A DNA stretch of 64,000 nt from Streptomyces antnestii (GCF_004005495.1 NZ_RZYA01000001.1:124001-188000); one strand, 5' to 3'. Counted from the stretch's first letter, positions 1-9,495 are shown. A program made the numbers and translations. Notes: generated by a model from the sequence alone, not told the origin.

Positions 1-202
1 CGCCGGCCTCCTCGATCCCCGCCTCGCGCAGGGTGTCCTGGTCGAAGCCGACCCCGGTGACGCGGCGGCCGCCGAACCCGGAACCCAGGCGCCGGAACGC
101 CGTGGGGTCCTGGTCGATGACCGCGACCGTGTGCCCCTGTTGCTCAAGGGTCTGGGCCAGGGCGGAGCCCACCCGGCCGCACCCCATGATGACGATGTGC
201 AC
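1..202 (-). CDS. trkA: TrkA-type potassium uptake NAD-binding protein (partial, N-terminus)
   Basis: Only the first 67 or so codons lie in the window; the gene runs off the left edge. The product opens VHIVIMGCGRVGSALAQ, a beta strand followed by the GxGxxG loop (GCGRVG) of a Rossmann fold. VAVIDQD follows, whose acidic residue usually binds the NAD ribose. This is the pattern of the N-terminal RCK/TrkA-N domain, a cytoplasmic regulator that gates K+ transport through a membrane partner. The GTG at 202 is chosen because an in-frame TAG lies three codons upstream. The APC permease and RNA methyltransferase nearby fit the common Streptomyces order trkA - permease - methyltransferase. The family call is fairly safe; the partner is not visible. 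Confidence 0.8.
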   Translation of the reverse strand, partial: MHIVIMGCGRVGSALAQTLEQQGHTVAVIDQDPTAFRRLGSGFGGRRVTGVGFDQDTLREAGIEEAG

Positions 203-276
203 CGGCCGCTACCCCGCAGTCCTGGTCATGCCGATGACCTGCGAAAACACCCTGCTCACTCTTCTCTCTCAGTCTG

Positions 277-314
277 CCGGGCAACAAGGGGCAACCGCGT
301 GCGGCGTTGCCCGG
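277..314. terminator. Hairpin between trkA and the acyltransferase gene
   Basis: Perfect 9-bp arms CCGGGCAAC (277-285) and GTTGCCCGG (306-314) enclose a 20-nt loop. It lies downstream of the minus-strand acyltransferase stop (427) and upstream of trkA. It could terminate the acyltransferase transcript, although no U-tract follows, as is usual in streptomycetes. Confidence 0.45.
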
Positions 315-369
315 AGACGAGCTTAAGCCGCATGGCCTCCGTTGCCAGCATCCGCGTAGCCCCGAGCGC

Positions 370-434
370 GATCAGTGCGCGATCAGTGCGCGATCAGTGG
401 TCGATCAGTGGTCGATCAGTGTGGGATCAGCTTC
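370..434. repeat. 11-bp tandem repeat, six copies
   Basis: GATCAGTG plus three variable bases recurs at 370, 381, 392, 403, 414 and 425 with a strict 11-bp period. The last copy overlaps the stop codon (427-429) of the minus-strand acyltransferase gene. The period is close to one helical turn, so every copy faces the same side of the DNA. Confidence 0.85.
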
Positions 435-1623
435 GCCGTACGGAAGAGCCGCCGGCGATCGCTGCGGCGTCCCGTTTGAACGCCCACTCCATCTTGGGCT
501 CCATCGCGAAGCGGAACATCCGCTGGACCGGTGGTGTGCACAGACCGGTGATGAGGGCGGCCGCGGCCAGCGTGACCGTGACCTCGCCGAGCGGCGTGTG
601 CAGCCAGTCGAGGTCGTACCAGTTCCAGAAGCGGGAGCCCTTGGCGACGAAGCCGTGCAGCAGATAGCCGTACAGGGTGCCGGCGCCGAGCGCGGTGAAC
701 CACATCCTGCGCCGGGGCACCCAGGCGAAGAAGCAGGCGACGAGGACGACCGAGCAGCCGAACATGGCGAGCGTCATGACGGCCCCGGACCAGCCGGGGG
801 CGCCCAACTCCTGCGCGCTGTCGCGCCGGTAGAACCAGGCGGCGTTCATGCGCGGCGCCGCCCAGTACGCGAAGAGGAGCGCGGCCGCGAAGACCGGGAC
901 GGCCAGGAGACGGGCCTCGCGCCGGCGCACGAGCTGGAAGTGCTCGGGCTTGAGGACGAGTCCGAGGACGAAGAAGGGGAGGAACTGCAGGACGCGCTGC
1001 AGGTCGAGGTCGTCGCCGATGTCGGGGGAGACGGAGGCGAGCGCCGCGATGGCCAGGGCGAGCGGCACGGGCCACCGGACGACCTTCCACAGCGGGGTGG
1101 TGAGCCGCCAGACGAACAGCGCGATCAGGAACCAGGTCAGGTACCAGGGGTCGAGGAGACTGATCGGGTACGTCGGGTCGTCGTTCGCCCACCGCTTGAA
1201 GAACGTGTACGCGACCTCGAAGATCACGTACGGCACGGCGACCCCCGTCACCAGGCGCTTCAGCCGTGCCGGGCTCGCGTCGAAACTGCGCGAGAAGTAG
1301 CCGGAGATGACGATGAACGCCGGCATGTGGAAGGTGTAGACGGTGACGTAGAGCGCGGCCGCGGCCCGGCTGTCGCCGCGCAGCGGCTCCCAGGCGTGCC
1401 CCATCGCGACCAGCACGATCGCCAGGTACTTCGCGTTGTCGAAGAACGCGTCCCGCTGCTTCGCCGGTTTCTCCGTGTCCGCCGCGCGTGCCGGTGGCTT
1501 CTCCAGCGGGGGTGCGGCCGGCACGGACGAGGGTTCGGGTGACGGCGCGGCATGGTCCCCCCGAGGGGTGACGGGTCGCTGCGCCGGAAGGTGGCTGCGG
1601 GACATCACGAGCACCGTAGCCAC
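427..1623 (-). CDS. Membrane acyltransferase (acyltransferase-3 / fucose 4-O-acetylase-like)
   Basis: A 398-residue polytopic membrane protein. After a proline-rich cytoplasmic N-terminus of about 60 residues there are about ten hydrophobic segments. AMGHAWEPL carries the histidine typical of the first helix of the acyltransferase-3 family, and FHMPAFIVISGYF matches the family signature HMPxFxxISGxF. Such enzymes move acyl groups from the cytoplasm to surface sugars or lipids; the acceptor here is unknown. The start is uncertain: GTG at 1623, or ATG at 1605 giving MSRSHLP. The gene diverges from the ArsR gene. Confidence 0.75.
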   Translation of the reverse strand: MATVLVMSRSHLPAQRPVTPRGDHAAPSPEPSSVPAAPPLEKPPARAADTEKPAKQRDAFFDNAKYLAIVLVAMGHAWEPLRGDSRAAAALYVTVYTFHMPAFIVISGYFSRSFDASPARLKRLVTGVAVPYVIFEVAYTFFKRWANDDPTYPISLLDPWYLTWFLIALFVWRLTTPLWKVVRWPVPLALAIAALASVSPDIGDDLDLQRVLQFLPFFVLGLVLKPEHFQLVRRREARLLAVPVFAAALLFAYWAAPRMNAAWFYRRDSAQELGAPGWSGAVMTLAMFGCSVVLVACFFAWVPRRRMWFTALGAGTLYGYLLHGFVAKGSRFWNWYDLDWLHTPLGEVTVTLAAAALITGLCTPPVQRMFRFAMEPKMEWAFKRDAAAIAGGSSVRRS

Positions 1624-1682
1624 CCCGCGTCCACCGCGTAAACTCGGGCCCCGGCGGCGTTACGGGCGTCACAGTGCCCACC

Positions 1683-1688
1683 TAGACT
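1683..1688 (+). promoter_or_regulatory. Putative -10 of the ArsR-lipoprotein unit
   Basis: TAGACT matches the HrdB-type -10 (TAgaaT). It lies about 55 nt upstream of the preferred GTG start (1744) and about 19 nt upstream of the alternative GTG at 1708. No convincing -35 is seen. Confidence 0.4.
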
Positions 1689-1743
1689 GGGGTTCCTCCC
1701 GGGCCCGGTGGAGCCGAAGCGGAAGTGGAAGAGGACGACGACG

Positions 1744-2118
1744 GTGGTGACGCGCGTACGCGACTTCGATGACCGGCCCGCCTTCGACGACCCGCCGGCC
1801 GAGGTCATCGCGGAGGCGGCGGGCGCGTTCGGACTCCTCGCGTCGTCGGCCCGGCTGCACATCGTGTGGGCCCTGGCGCAGGGTGAGAGCGATGTCACAG
1901 GCCTCGCCGAACGCGTCGGCGGCGCACTGCCCGCGGTGAGCCAGCACCTGACCAAGCTGAAGCTCGCCGGCCTTGTGCGGTCCCGTCGCGAAGGACGCCG
2001 CCAGGTCTACTTCGTGGACGACCCCGACATCGTCGCCGTGGTGCGGCTGCTGGTCGGCCGGCTCGCCGAGCGTGCCGGCCGGGCCCCGGCCGGGCGCCTG
2101 CGCGGGGCCGGGGCCTGA
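1744..2118 (+). CDS. ArsR-family winged-helix regulator
   Basis: A 124-residue protein dominated by a winged helix. The segment from FGLLASSARLHIVWAL to GLVRSRREGRRQVYFV is the usual ArsR order, with recognition helix ALPAVSQHLTKLKLAGLV and wing REGRRQVYF. No cysteine pair of the classical metal-sensing type (CxC) is visible, so the signal is unknown. The GTG at 1744 has GAGGA 8 nt upstream; a GTG at 1708 would add 12 basic residues. The lipoprotein gene begins 11 bp after the stop and may be co-transcribed. Confidence 0.8.
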   Translation: MVTRVRDFDDRPAFDDPPAEVIAEAAGAFGLLASSARLHIVWALAQGESDVTGLAERVGGALPAVSQHLTKLKLAGLVRSRREGRRQVYFVDDPDIVAVVRLLVGRLAERAGRAPAGRLRGAGA

Positions 2119-2129
2119 GGCGGCCGGCC

Positions 2130-2879
2130 GTGGCGGGGGAGCGCGGGCGCAGGCCCTGGCTCTGGGCGGCGCTGCTGCTCGTGGTCCTGGTCGCGTGGGC
2201 GTGCGGACGCTCGGGGGACGGGGGGAAGGGCGCGGGCACCGGAGCCGGGGGAAAGCCGGATGCCACGCCGCACTCCACGCCCACATCGAGGCCGAGCTCC
2301 AGCCCCAGCCCCAATAGCCCCGGTAGCACCGGCAGCCCCACCGTCTCCGCGCCCGGCGCCTCGCACACGTACGACCCGGCCGCGTACGACCCCGCCAACT
2401 ACGCCCCGCAGGTCCGCGCCCGTGCCGCCGAGGCCGGAGTCAGCCCGCGGCTCCTCATGGCGATCCTCTACAACGAGTCGTACAAACCGCACGATCCCGC
2501 CCTGGAGCGCGCGTGGCAGCGCTACAAGCCGGGAGCCGCGTTCGGGATCGCGAACATGCACCGGGCAGCGTTCGACGAGACCAAGCGGGGCAGGCCCTTC
2601 GCAGACCGCCGGTGGGAGGAGCTGCCCGACGACCGGGACCTCGCCGTGCGCGCCGCCGCCTGGTATCTCCACGACCTGGCACGGCAGTTGCCCGCACACC
2701 CCTCGGGCCCGTACGACAAGGACGAACTCCTCGCGCTCGGCTACAACACGGGCGCCGGCAACATGCTGGCCTTCGCCCGCGGCGCGACGCCCGGCAGCCA
2801 GGCCGCCGACTACCTCGCCAGGCTGCGCTCGAACTGGGACAAGGCCGGCCGGGCGGTCGCCCGGGGCGGCGGGAACTGA
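2130..2879 (+). CDS. Exported transglycosylase-like (SLT fold) protein
   Basis: A 249-residue exported protein. Residues 1-25 form a basic-hydrophobic signal with a cysteine (VAWAC) near its end; the lipobox is not canonical, so lipid attachment is only possible. A Ser/Pro/Thr-rich linker follows to about residue 75. The C-terminal domain contains PRLLMAILYNES, in which the Glu is placed like the catalytic acid of lytic transglycosylases, then AAFGIANMH and ALGYNTGAGNM, the usual later motifs (A-x-GY-N-x-G). It probably cleaves peptidoglycan glycan strands outside the membrane. It follows the ArsR gene after 11 bp. Confidence 0.7.
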   Translation: MAGERGRRPWLWAALLLVVLVAWACGRSGDGGKGAGTGAGGKPDATPHSTPTSRPSSSPSPNSPGSTGSPTVSAPGASHTYDPAAYDPANYAPQVRARAAEAGVSPRLLMAILYNESYKPHDPALERAWQRYKPGAAFGIANMHRAAFDETKRGRPFADRRWEELPDDRDLAVRAAAWYLHDLARQLPAHPSGPYDKDELLALGYNTGAGNMLAFARGATPGSQAADYLARLRSNWDKAGRAVARGGGN

Positions 2880-2965
2880 GGCCGCGCGCGCCCTCCCCGC
2901 CTGCGCGTTGTGAGGATCCGGAGTGCTTGGGGGGTGGTGGGTGGGCGGCCACCCGTTCGACCGCT

Positions 2966-2971
2966 TACGAT
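2966..2971 (+). promoter_or_regulatory. -10 hexamer of a probably leaderless APC permease gene
   Basis: TACGAT ends 7 nt before the GTG start at 2979. That is the spacing expected if transcription starts at the first base of the start codon. No Shine-Dalgarno sequence precedes the GTG, which agrees with a leaderless message. Confidence 0.45.
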
Positions 2972-2978
2972 CCTCTGC

Positions 2979-5027
2979 GTGTCCAAACTGACCGACGTGC
3001 CCAAACGGATCTTGATCGGGCGCGCTCTGCGCAGCGACCGGCTCGGAGAAACGCTCCTGCCGAAGCGCATCGCCCTCCCCGTTTTCGCCTCCGACGCCCT
3101 GTCCTCCGTTGCCTACGCGCCTGGCGAGGTTCTGCTCGTCCTGTCTGTCGCGGGCATCTCGGCGTACCACTTCAGCCCGTGGATCGCCCTGGCGGTCGTG
3201 GTGGTGATGTTCACCGTCGTGGCGTCGTACCGGCAGAACGTGCACGCGTACCCGAGCGGTGGCGGTGACTACGAGGTCGCCACCACCAACCTCGGTCCCA
3301 AGGCCGGCCTGACGGTCGCCAGCGCGCTGCTCGTGGACTACGTCCTCACCGTCGCCGTCTCCATCACATCCGGCATCGAGAACCTGGGCTCGGCGATCCC
3401 CTTCGTGGTCCAGCACAAGGTGCTGTGCGCCGTCGCGGTGATCCTGCTGCTCACGCTGATGAACCTGCGCGGCGTCAAGGAGTCCGGGTCACTCTTCGCG
3501 ATTCCGACGTACGTGTTCGTCGTGGGCGTCTTCATCATGATCGCGTGGGGTGCCTTCCGCGGCCTCGCGCTCGGTGACACCATGCGCGCGCCCACCGCCG
3601 ACTTCCACATCAGGGCGGAGCAGCAGGGCATCGCCGGCTTCGCTCTCGTCTTCCTGCTGCTGCGCGCCTTCTCCTCCGGCTGTGCCGCGCTCACCGGCGT
3701 CGAGGCGGTCTCCAACGGCGTCCCGGCCTTTCGAAAGCCCAAGTCCAAGAACGCGGCGACGACGCTGTCGTTGATGGGCGTGCTCGCCATCACCATGCTC
3801 GTCGGCATCATCGGCCTCGCCCTGGTCACCAAGGTGCGCATGGCCGAGAACCCGGCCCACGACCTGCTGAGGAACGGCGTGCCGGTCGGCTCCGGCTATG
3901 TGCAGGACCCGGTGATCACGCAGGTCGCCGGGGCCGTCTTCGGCAACGGCAGCTTCCTGTTCATCGTGCTCGCCGCCGCCACCGCGCTGGTGCTGTTCCT
4001 CGCGGCGAACACGGCGTACAACGGCTTCCCGGTGCTCGGCTCGATCCTCGCCCAGGACCGCTACCTGCCGCGCCAGCTGCACACCCGCGGCGACCGCCTC
4101 GCGTTCTCCAACGGCATCGTGCTGCTCGCCGGCGCGGCCGCCATGCTCGTCGTCATCTACGGCGCCGACTCGACCCGGCTGATCCAGCTCTACATCGTCG
4201 GCGTGTTCGTGTCCTTCACGCTCAGCCAGACCGGCATGGTCCGCCACTGGAACCGCCACCTGCGCACCGAGAAGGACGCGAGCAAGCGCCGCCACATGAT
4301 CCGCTCCCGCGCGATCAACGCCTTCGGCGGCTTCCTGACCGGCCTCGTCCTCGTCGTCGTCCTGGTCACCAAGTTCACCCACGGTGCCTGGGTCGCCCTG
4401 CTCGGCATGTGCATCTTCTACGCGACGATGACCGCGATCCGTAAGCACTACGACCGCGTGGCCGAGGAGATCCAGGCCCCCGAGACGCCCTCGGACGACA
4501 GCGTCCGCCCGTCCCGCGTCCACTCCATCGTCCTGGTCTCCAAGATCCACCGTCCGACGCTGCGCGCCCTCGCCTACGCGAAGCTCATGCGCAGCGACAC
4601 CCTCGAAGCGCTCAGTGTGAACGTCGACCCGGCGGAGACGAAGGCCCTGCGCGAGGAGTGGGAGCGGCGTGGCATCGACGTACCGCTCAAGGTCCTCGAC
4701 TCGCCCTACCGCGAGATCACCCGGCCGATCATCGAGTACGTCAAGGGCCTGCGCCGCGAGTCGCCCCGCGACGCGGTCAGCGTGATCATCCCCGAGTACG
4801 TGGTCGGCCACTGGTACGAGCACCTGCTCCACAACCAGTCCGCCCTGCGCCTCAAGGGCCGCCTCCTGTTCACCCCCGGCATCATGGTCACGTCCGTGCC
4901 CTACCAGCTGGAGTCCTCCGAGGCCGCCAAGGTGCGGGCCCGCAGGCGCCAGGACTGGAACGCGCCCGGCGCGGTCCGCCGCGGCCCCGTCGAGAAGCGC
5001 CCGAAGGAGCCCTCGAACAAGGGCTGA
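2979..5027 (+). CDS. APC-superfamily amino-acid permease
   Basis: A 682-residue integral membrane protein. Residues 1-45 are cytoplasmic and basic. About twelve hydrophobic helices follow to about residue 480, beginning near VFASDALSSVAYAPGEVLLVL, the unwound first-helix motif of the APC fold. The last 200 residues are hydrophilic (HSIVLVSKIHRPTLRALAYAK), resembling the soluble domain of KdpF/YdcK-linked and USP-like APC permeases. Substrate unknown: amino acid or K+. The start is GTG 2979 (MSKLTDVPKRI); the reading frame extends to 2910 but lacks an RBS there. Its position between trkA and the methyltransferase gene hints at ion homeostasis, but that is inference. Confidence 0.85.
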   Translation: MSKLTDVPKRILIGRALRSDRLGETLLPKRIALPVFASDALSSVAYAPGEVLLVLSVAGISAYHFSPWIALAVVVVMFTVVASYRQNVHAYPSGGGDYEVATTNLGPKAGLTVASALLVDYVLTVAVSITSGIENLGSAIPFVVQHKVLCAVAVILLLTLMNLRGVKESGSLFAIPTYVFVVGVFIMIAWGAFRGLALGDTMRAPTADFHIRAEQQGIAGFALVFLLLRAFSSGCAALTGVEAVSNGVPAFRKPKSKNAATTLSLMGVLAITMLVGIIGLALVTKVRMAENPAHDLLRNGVPVGSGYVQDPVITQVAGAVFGNGSFLFIVLAAATALVLFLAANTAYNGFPVLGSILAQDRYLPRQLHTRGDRLAFSNGIVLLAGAAAMLVVIYGADSTRLIQLYIVGVFVSFTLSQTGMVRHWNRHLRTEKDASKRRHMIRSRAINAFGGFLTGLVLVVVLVTKFTHGAWVALLGMCIFYATMTAIRKHYDRVAEEIQAPETPSDDSVRPSRVHSIVLVSKIHRPTLRALAYAKLMRSDTLEALSVNVDPAETKALREEWERRGIDVPLKVLDSPYREITRPIIEYVKGLRRESPRDAVSVIIPEYVVGHWYEHLLHNQSALRLKGRLLFTPGIMVTSVPYQLESSEAAKVRARRRQDWNAPGAVRRGPVEKRPKEPSNKG

Positions 5028-5154
5028 CCCCCTTCGTTCGTCGTGTGGCAGGCGGCCGGGCAACACCCACGTAGACTGGTGGGCTGTTGTCCGGCCGTTC
5101 GCCGTGTCCCCGCTTTCCTCGCCCCTTGCTTTCCTTACGTTGTGGAGCCCCGCC

Positions 5155-6486
5155 ATGCAGGCAGAACCGAAGAAGTCGCTGGTCGGGGAGGAGTACGAGG
5201 TCGAGATCGGCCCCGTGGCCCACGGCGGTCACTGCATCGCGCGTACGGCCGAGGGCCAGGTCCTGTTCGTCCGGCACACGCTGCCCGGCGAGAAGGTCGT
5301 CGCCCGCGTCACGGACGGCGAGGAGGGCGACCGCTTCCTGCGCGCCGACGCCGTCACGGTCATCGAGGCGTCCAAGGACCGCGTCGAGGCCCCCTGCCCG
5401 TACGCGGGGCCCGGCCGCTGCGGCGGCTGCGACTGGCAGCACGCCAAGCCGGGCGCGCAGCGCCGCCTCAAGGGCGAGGTCATCGCCGAGCAGCTCCAGC
5501 GCCTCGCGGGCCTCACGCCCGAGGAAGCGGGCTGGGACGGCACGGTCATGCCGGCCGAGGGCGACAAGCTCCCGGCGGGCCAGGTCCCGCAGTGGCGCAC
5601 GCGCGTGCAGTACGCGGTGGACCCGGAGACCGGCAAGGCCGGCCTGCGCCGCCACCGCTCCCACGAGGTCGAGCCGATCGAGCACTGCATGATCGCGGCG
5701 CCCGGCGTCTCCGAACTCGGCATCGAGAAGCGCGACTGGACGGGCATGGAGTCCATCGAGGCGATCGCGGCGACGGGCTCGCAGGACCGCCAGGTCATCC
5801 TGACCCCGCGCCCCGGCGCGCGCCTGCCGCTCGTCGAACTCGACAAGCCGGTCTCCGTGCTGCGCGTCGACGAGAAGGACGGCGGCATCCACCGCGTCCA
5901 CGGCCGCGGCTTCGTTCGCGAGCGTGCGGACGGCCGCACCCACCGCGTGGGCAGCGGCGGCTTCTGGCAGGTGCACCCGCAGGCCGCGGACACGCTGGTG
6001 AAGGCCGTCATGCAGGGCCTGCTGCCGCGCAAGGGTGAGATGGCCCTCGACCTGTACTGCGGCGTCGGCCTCTTCGCCGGCGCGATCGCGGACCGCATCG
6101 GCGACCAGGGCGCGGTGCTCGGCATCGAGTCGGGCAAGCGAGCGGTCGAGGACGCCCGCCACAACCTGGCCTCGTTCGACCGAGTCCGCATCGAACAGGG
6201 CAAGGTCGAAACGGTCCTGCCGCGCACGGGCATCACCGAGGTCGACCTGATCGTCCTGGACCCGCCGCGCGCGGGCGCGGGCAAGAAGACGGTCGAACAT
6301 CTCGCATCCCTGGGCGCCCGCCGCATCGCGTACGTGGCCTGCGACCCGGCGGCGCTTGCCCGCGACCTGGCGTACTTCCGCGACGGCGGCTACAAGGTGC
6401 GGATGCTGCGGGCGTTCGACCTGTTCCCGATGACGCACCACGTGGAGTGCGTGGCGATTCTGGAGCCGGTGAAGAAGGACGCCTGA
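5155..6486 (+). CDS. Class I SAM-dependent RNA (uracil-5) methyltransferase, TRAM/RlmD-type
   Basis: A 443-residue enzyme with an N-terminal TRAM domain (residues about 8-65) that binds RNA. A [4Fe-4S] cysteine set follows: C81, C89 and C92 in CPYAGPGRCGGCDWQH, and C178 in EHCMIA. The SAM site is DLYCGVGLFAG near residue 300. Catalytic Cys396 sits in YVACDPAALARDL, the nucleophile that attacks uracil C6. These features define the TrmA/RumA family that makes 5-methyluridine in rRNA or tRNA; which site is methylated cannot be read from sequence. ATG 5155 has GTGGAGC upstream. Confidence 0.92.
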   Translation: MQAEPKKSLVGEEYEVEIGPVAHGGHCIARTAEGQVLFVRHTLPGEKVVARVTDGEEGDRFLRADAVTVIEASKDRVEAPCPYAGPGRCGGCDWQHAKPGAQRRLKGEVIAEQLQRLAGLTPEEAGWDGTVMPAEGDKLPAGQVPQWRTRVQYAVDPETGKAGLRRHRSHEVEPIEHCMIAAPGVSELGIEKRDWTGMESIEAIAATGSQDRQVILTPRPGARLPLVELDKPVSVLRVDEKDGGIHRVHGRGFVRERADGRTHRVGSGGFWQVHPQAADTLVKAVMQGLLPRKGEMALDLYCGVGLFAGAIADRIGDQGAVLGIESGKRAVEDARHNLASFDRVRIEQGKVETVLPRTGITEVDLIVLDPPRAGAGKKTVEHLASLGARRIAYVACDPAALARDLAYFRDGGYKVRMLRAFDLFPMTHHVECVAILEPVKKDA

Positions 6487-6538
6487 CCCGCGGCTTTTTC
6501 GAGTGTTGCCGTCCCGTGGGTGACGGCGGGGCAGGCGC

Positions 6539-6556
6539 GGCCCCTTCAGGGGGGCC
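6539..6556. terminator. Hairpin between convergent genes
   Basis: GGCCCC, loop TTCAGG, then GGGGCC lie in the 129-bp gap between the convergent methyltransferase and aldolase genes. A weak bidirectional terminator is plausible. Confidence 0.35.
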
Positions 6557-6615
6557 ACGTCGGCCGGTTCGCGGGGGCGGAGAGCCGACCGCGGACCGGA
6601 TCGACGGAAGAGATT

Positions 6616-7626
6616 TCAGCGGGCGGCCGCCAGGCCGAGGGCGATGTCGAGGATCATGTCCTCCTGGCCGCCGACCAGCCGGCGGCGGCCGCATTCCATC
6701 AGGATGTCGCGGACGTCGACCTCGTACCGCTGCGCGGCGGCCTCCGCGTGCCGCAGGAAGCTGGAGTAGACACCGGCGTAGCCCAGCGTGAGGGTCTCGC
6801 GGTCGACCCGGACCGGGCGGTCCTGGAGGGGGCGGACGATGTCGTCGGCCGCGTCCTGCAGCTTGAACACGTCGCAGTTGTGCTGGAAGCCCGACAGGTT
6901 CGCGACGGCGACGAAGGCTTCGATGGGGCAGTTGCCCGCGCCCGCGCCGTGTCCGGCGAGGGAGGCGTCGACGCGGTACACGCCGTTCTCCACCGCGACC
7001 ACGGAGTTGGCGACGGAGAGCGAGAGGTTCTCGTGGGCGTGGATGCCGATCTCGGTCGCCGGGTCCAGGACGTCGCGGTAGGCGCGCACCCGGGCGGCGA
7101 CGTCGTTCATCGTCAGGCGGCCGCCCGAGTCGGTGACGTAGACGCACTGGGCGCCGTACGACTCCATCAACTTGGCCTGCCGCGCGAGCAGTTCGGGCTC
7201 GGCCATGTGGGAGAGCATCAGGAAGCCGGAGACGTCCATGCCCAGCTCGCGGGCGGCCGCGATGTGCTGTGCGGAGACGTCGGCCTCGGTGCAGTGGGTG
7301 GCCACCCGCACCGAGCGGACGCCGAGGTCGTAGGCACGCTTCAGTTCGTGGACGGTGCCCACACCCGGCAGCAGCAGGGTGGTGAGGCGGGCGCGCTTCA
7401 GGACCGAGGCCGCGGCTTCGATCCACTCCCAGTCCGTGTGCGAGCCGGGGCCGTAGTTCAGCGAGCTGCCGGCGAGGCCGTCGCCGTGGGCGACCTCGAT
7501 CGCGTCGACCCCGGCGTCCTCCAGGGCCACGACGATGCGCTTGACGTCGTCGGGCGTGATGCGGTGCCGTACGGCGTGCATGCCGTCGCGGAGGGTGACG
7601 TCCTGGACGAAGATCGGGGTGCTCAC
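6616..7626 (-). CDS. dmpG: 4-hydroxy-2-oxovalerate aldolase
   Basis: 336 residues. It splits 4-hydroxy-2-oxovalerate to pyruvate and acetaldehyde in the lower meta-cleavage pathway. The TIM barrel of the HMGL-like family opens [15 protein letters not shown], whose RDG aspartate is a Mn2+ ligand, and has GIHAHENLS, the metal-binding HxH. Family members channel acetaldehyde straight to a dehydrogenase partner, and that partner is the upstream gene, overlapping by 4 bp (7623-7626). Last gene of the hydratase-dehydrogenase-aldolase operon. The length is normal for DmpG/BphI. Confidence 0.93.
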   Translation of the reverse strand: MSTPIFVQDVTLRDGMHAVRHRITPDDVKRIVVALEDAGVDAIEVAHGDGLAGSSLNYGPGSHTDWEWIEAAASVLKRARLTTLLLPGVGTVHELKRAYDLGVRSVRVATHCTEADVSAQHIAAARELGMDVSGFLMLSHMAEPELLARQAKLMESYGAQCVYVTDSGGRLTMNDVAARVRAYRDVLDPATEIGIHAHENLSLSVANSVVAVENGVYRVDASLAGHGAGAGNCPIEAFVAVANLSGFQHNCDVFKLQDAADDIVRPLQDRPVRVDRETLTLGYAGVYSSFLRHAEAAAQRYEVDVRDILMECGRRRLVGGQEDMILDIALGLAAAR

Positions 7627-8621
7627 TGCGTGGCCTCCTTCGCGGCGGCGATCTTCTCGGCCATCTGCACGGCGGCCGAGGTCATGATGTCGAGGTTCCC
7701 GGCGTACGCCGGGAGGTACATGCCCGCGCCCTCGACCTTGAGGAAGACCGAGACCTGGTGGGTGGGCCGTGCGGTCGCGCCGTCGGCGAGCAGGGTCTCG
7801 ACGGGCTGATCGGCCGGGATCTCGGTGATCTGCACGTCCTGGACCATGCGGTAGCCGGGGACGTACGTCGACACCTCGGCGACCATCTTGCCGACCGACT
7901 CGGTGATCTGGGCCTTCGCGGTCTCGCCGTCCTCGCCCTCGGGCAGGGTGACGAGGGCGAAGACCGTGTCGCGCATCATCAGCGGCGGCTCGGCGGGGTT
8001 GAGGATGATGACCGCCTTGCCCCGCTCGGCGCCGCCGACCTGCACGATCGCCGACGAGGTCGTCTCGGTGAACTCGTCGATGTTGGCCCGGGTGCCGGGA
8101 CCGGCCGACTTCGAGGCGATCGAGGCGACGATCTCCGCGTACGCCACCGGGACGACCCGGCTGATCGAGGCCACGACCGGGATCGTGGCCTGGCCGCCAC
8201 AGGTGACCATGTTGACGTTCGGCGCGTCGAGGTGTTCTTCCAGGTTGACCGCCGGGACGACGTACGGGCCGATCGCGGCCGGCGTCAGGTCGATGACGCG
8301 GATGCCGAGCGGGCGCAGCTTCGCGTCGTTGGCCTTGTGCGCACCGGCGGAGGTGGCGTCGAAGACGATGCCGATCTCGTCGATCTGCGGCGACTTCAGC
8401 AGTCCGTCGACGCCCTCGGCGGTGGTCTCGAAGCCGAGGCGGGCGGCGCGCGCCAGGCCGTCGGAGGCCGGGTCGATGCCGACCATGACCCCCATCTCCA
8501 GGTGCTGCGCGGTACGCATGATCTTGATCATCAGGTCGGTGCCGATATTGCCCGATCCGATGACGGCGACCTTGGTCTTCCCGCCCCTGCTGGTCTCGCT
8601 GGTCTCGCTCGTCCTGCTCAT
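7623..8621 (-). CDS. dmpF: Acetaldehyde dehydrogenase (acylating)
   Basis: 332 residues. It oxidises acetaldehyde to acetyl-CoA with NAD and CoA. The Rossmann loop is [16 protein letters not shown] near residue 20. The catalytic cysteine is in [13 protein letters not shown] near residue 140, followed by the substrate region [13 protein letters not shown]. It is the obligate partner of the aldolase downstream (4-bp overlap). It begins 9 bp after the hydratase gene, so the three form one operon on the minus strand. Confidence 0.93.
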   Translation of the reverse strand: MSRTSETSETSRGGKTKVAVIGSGNIGTDLMIKIMRTAQHLEMGVMVGIDPASDGLARAARLGFETTAEGVDGLLKSPQIDEIGIVFDATSAGAHKANDAKLRPLGIRVIDLTPAAIGPYVVPAVNLEEHLDAPNVNMVTCGGQATIPVVASISRVVPVAYAEIVASIASKSAGPGTRANIDEFTETTSSAIVQVGGAERGKAVIILNPAEPPLMMRDTVFALVTLPEGEDGETAKAQITESVGKMVAEVSTYVPGYRMVQDVQITEIPADQPVETLLADGATARPTHQVSVFLKVEGAGMYLPAYAGNLDIMTSAAVQMAEKIAAAKEATQ

Positions 8622-8630
8622 CGTCGCTCC

Positions 8631-9437
8631 TTACGCGGAGAAGGTGACCGACACCGAGCCGAGGCCGGTGACGGTGGCGTGGACCGTGGCGCCCGGCGTC
8701 ACGGGACGCATCGGGCCGAGGGCGCCGGACAGGACGACCTGGCCCGCGCGGAGCGGCTCGCCGAGGTCGCGCGCCTGACGGGCGAGCCAGACGACGGCCT
8801 CCACCGGGTCGCCGAGGCAGGCGGCGCCGGTGCCGGTGGACACGGTCTCGCCGTCGACGGTCATGGTCATCTCGGCCGCGACGGGGTCGAAGCCGGTCAG
8901 CGGGACGCGCCGGGTGCCGAGGACGTAGGCGCCGGCCGAGGCGTTGTCGGCGACCGTGTCACCGAAGCTGATGTCCCAGTCGGCCACGCGGCTGCCACAG
9001 ATCTCGATCGCGGCGACCGCGTGGTCGATCGCCTCGCGCACCTGGGCGGCGTCGAGGGGACCCTCGGCCAGGTCGGCCCCGAGCACGAAGGCGATCTCGG
9101 CCTCGATCCGCGGCTGGAGGACCGCGTCGGCCGGCACGACCGAGCCGTCGGCGTACTCCATGTCGTCGAAGAGGAAACCGAAGTCGGGCTGGTCGACGCC
9201 GAGTTGCCGCTGCACGGCCTCGGAGGTCAGGCCGATCTTCCGGCCCGCGACCGTGGCACCGGCCGCGATCCGCTCGGCGGTGAGCGACTGCTGCACGGCG
9301 TACGCGGCCTTCACGTCGTCGCGGCCGATGAGGTCACGCACGGGGGAGACGGGGGTGCCGGTGGCGGCGGCCTCGCGGAGCCGGGCCGCGGCGGCGGCGA
9401 TGCTGTCGTCGCCGACAGGGGGATGGTTCTGGGGCAT
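8631..9437 (-). CDS. dmpE: 2-keto-4-pentenoate hydratase
   Basis: 268 residues from ATG 9437 (MPQNHPP). It hydrates 2-hydroxypenta-2,4-dienoate to 4-hydroxy-2-oxovalerate. [26 protein letters not shown] (acidic metal ligands) and the conserved stretch around AIEICGSRV identify the MhpD/DmpE branch of the FAH-like fold. First gene of the minus-strand operon that ends with the aldolase. The frame extends to 9488, but the ATG at 9437 lies 7 nt from a -10-like CAGATT and an alignment-like N-terminus begins there. It diverges from an IclR gene. Confidence 0.92.
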   Translation of the reverse strand: MPQNHPPVGDDSIAAAAARLREAAATGTPVSPVRDLIGRDDVKAAYAVQQSLTAERIAAGATVAGRKIGLTSEAVQRQLGVDQPDFGFLFDDMEYADGSVVPADAVLQPRIEAEIAFVLGADLAEGPLDAAQVREAIDHAVAAIEICGSRVADWDISFGDTVADNASAGAYVLGTRRVPLTGFDPVAAEMTMTVDGETVSTGTGAACLGDPVEAVVWLARQARDLGEPLRAGQVVLSGALGPMRPVTPGATVHATVTGLGSVSVTFSA

Positions 9438-9444
9438 GTCGTCC

Positions 9445-9450
9445 AATCTG
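9445..9450 (-). promoter_or_regulatory. -10 hexamer for the hydratase operon
   Basis: On the minus strand CAGATT ends 7 nt before the ATG at 9437, the geometry of a leaderless transcript. It shares a 71-bp divergent region with the IclR promoter, so one IclR site could control both directions. Confidence 0.4.
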
Positions 9451-9495
9451 CGGTACGGGGTGGGGCGGGCTCCATGGCGGCGTTCCACTCAGCGG

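Noticed and set aside
3489..5156. 555-residue minus-strand open frame over the APC permease
   Set aside because: Shadow of the permease gene; composition His/Asp/Arg-rich, no fold recognisable.
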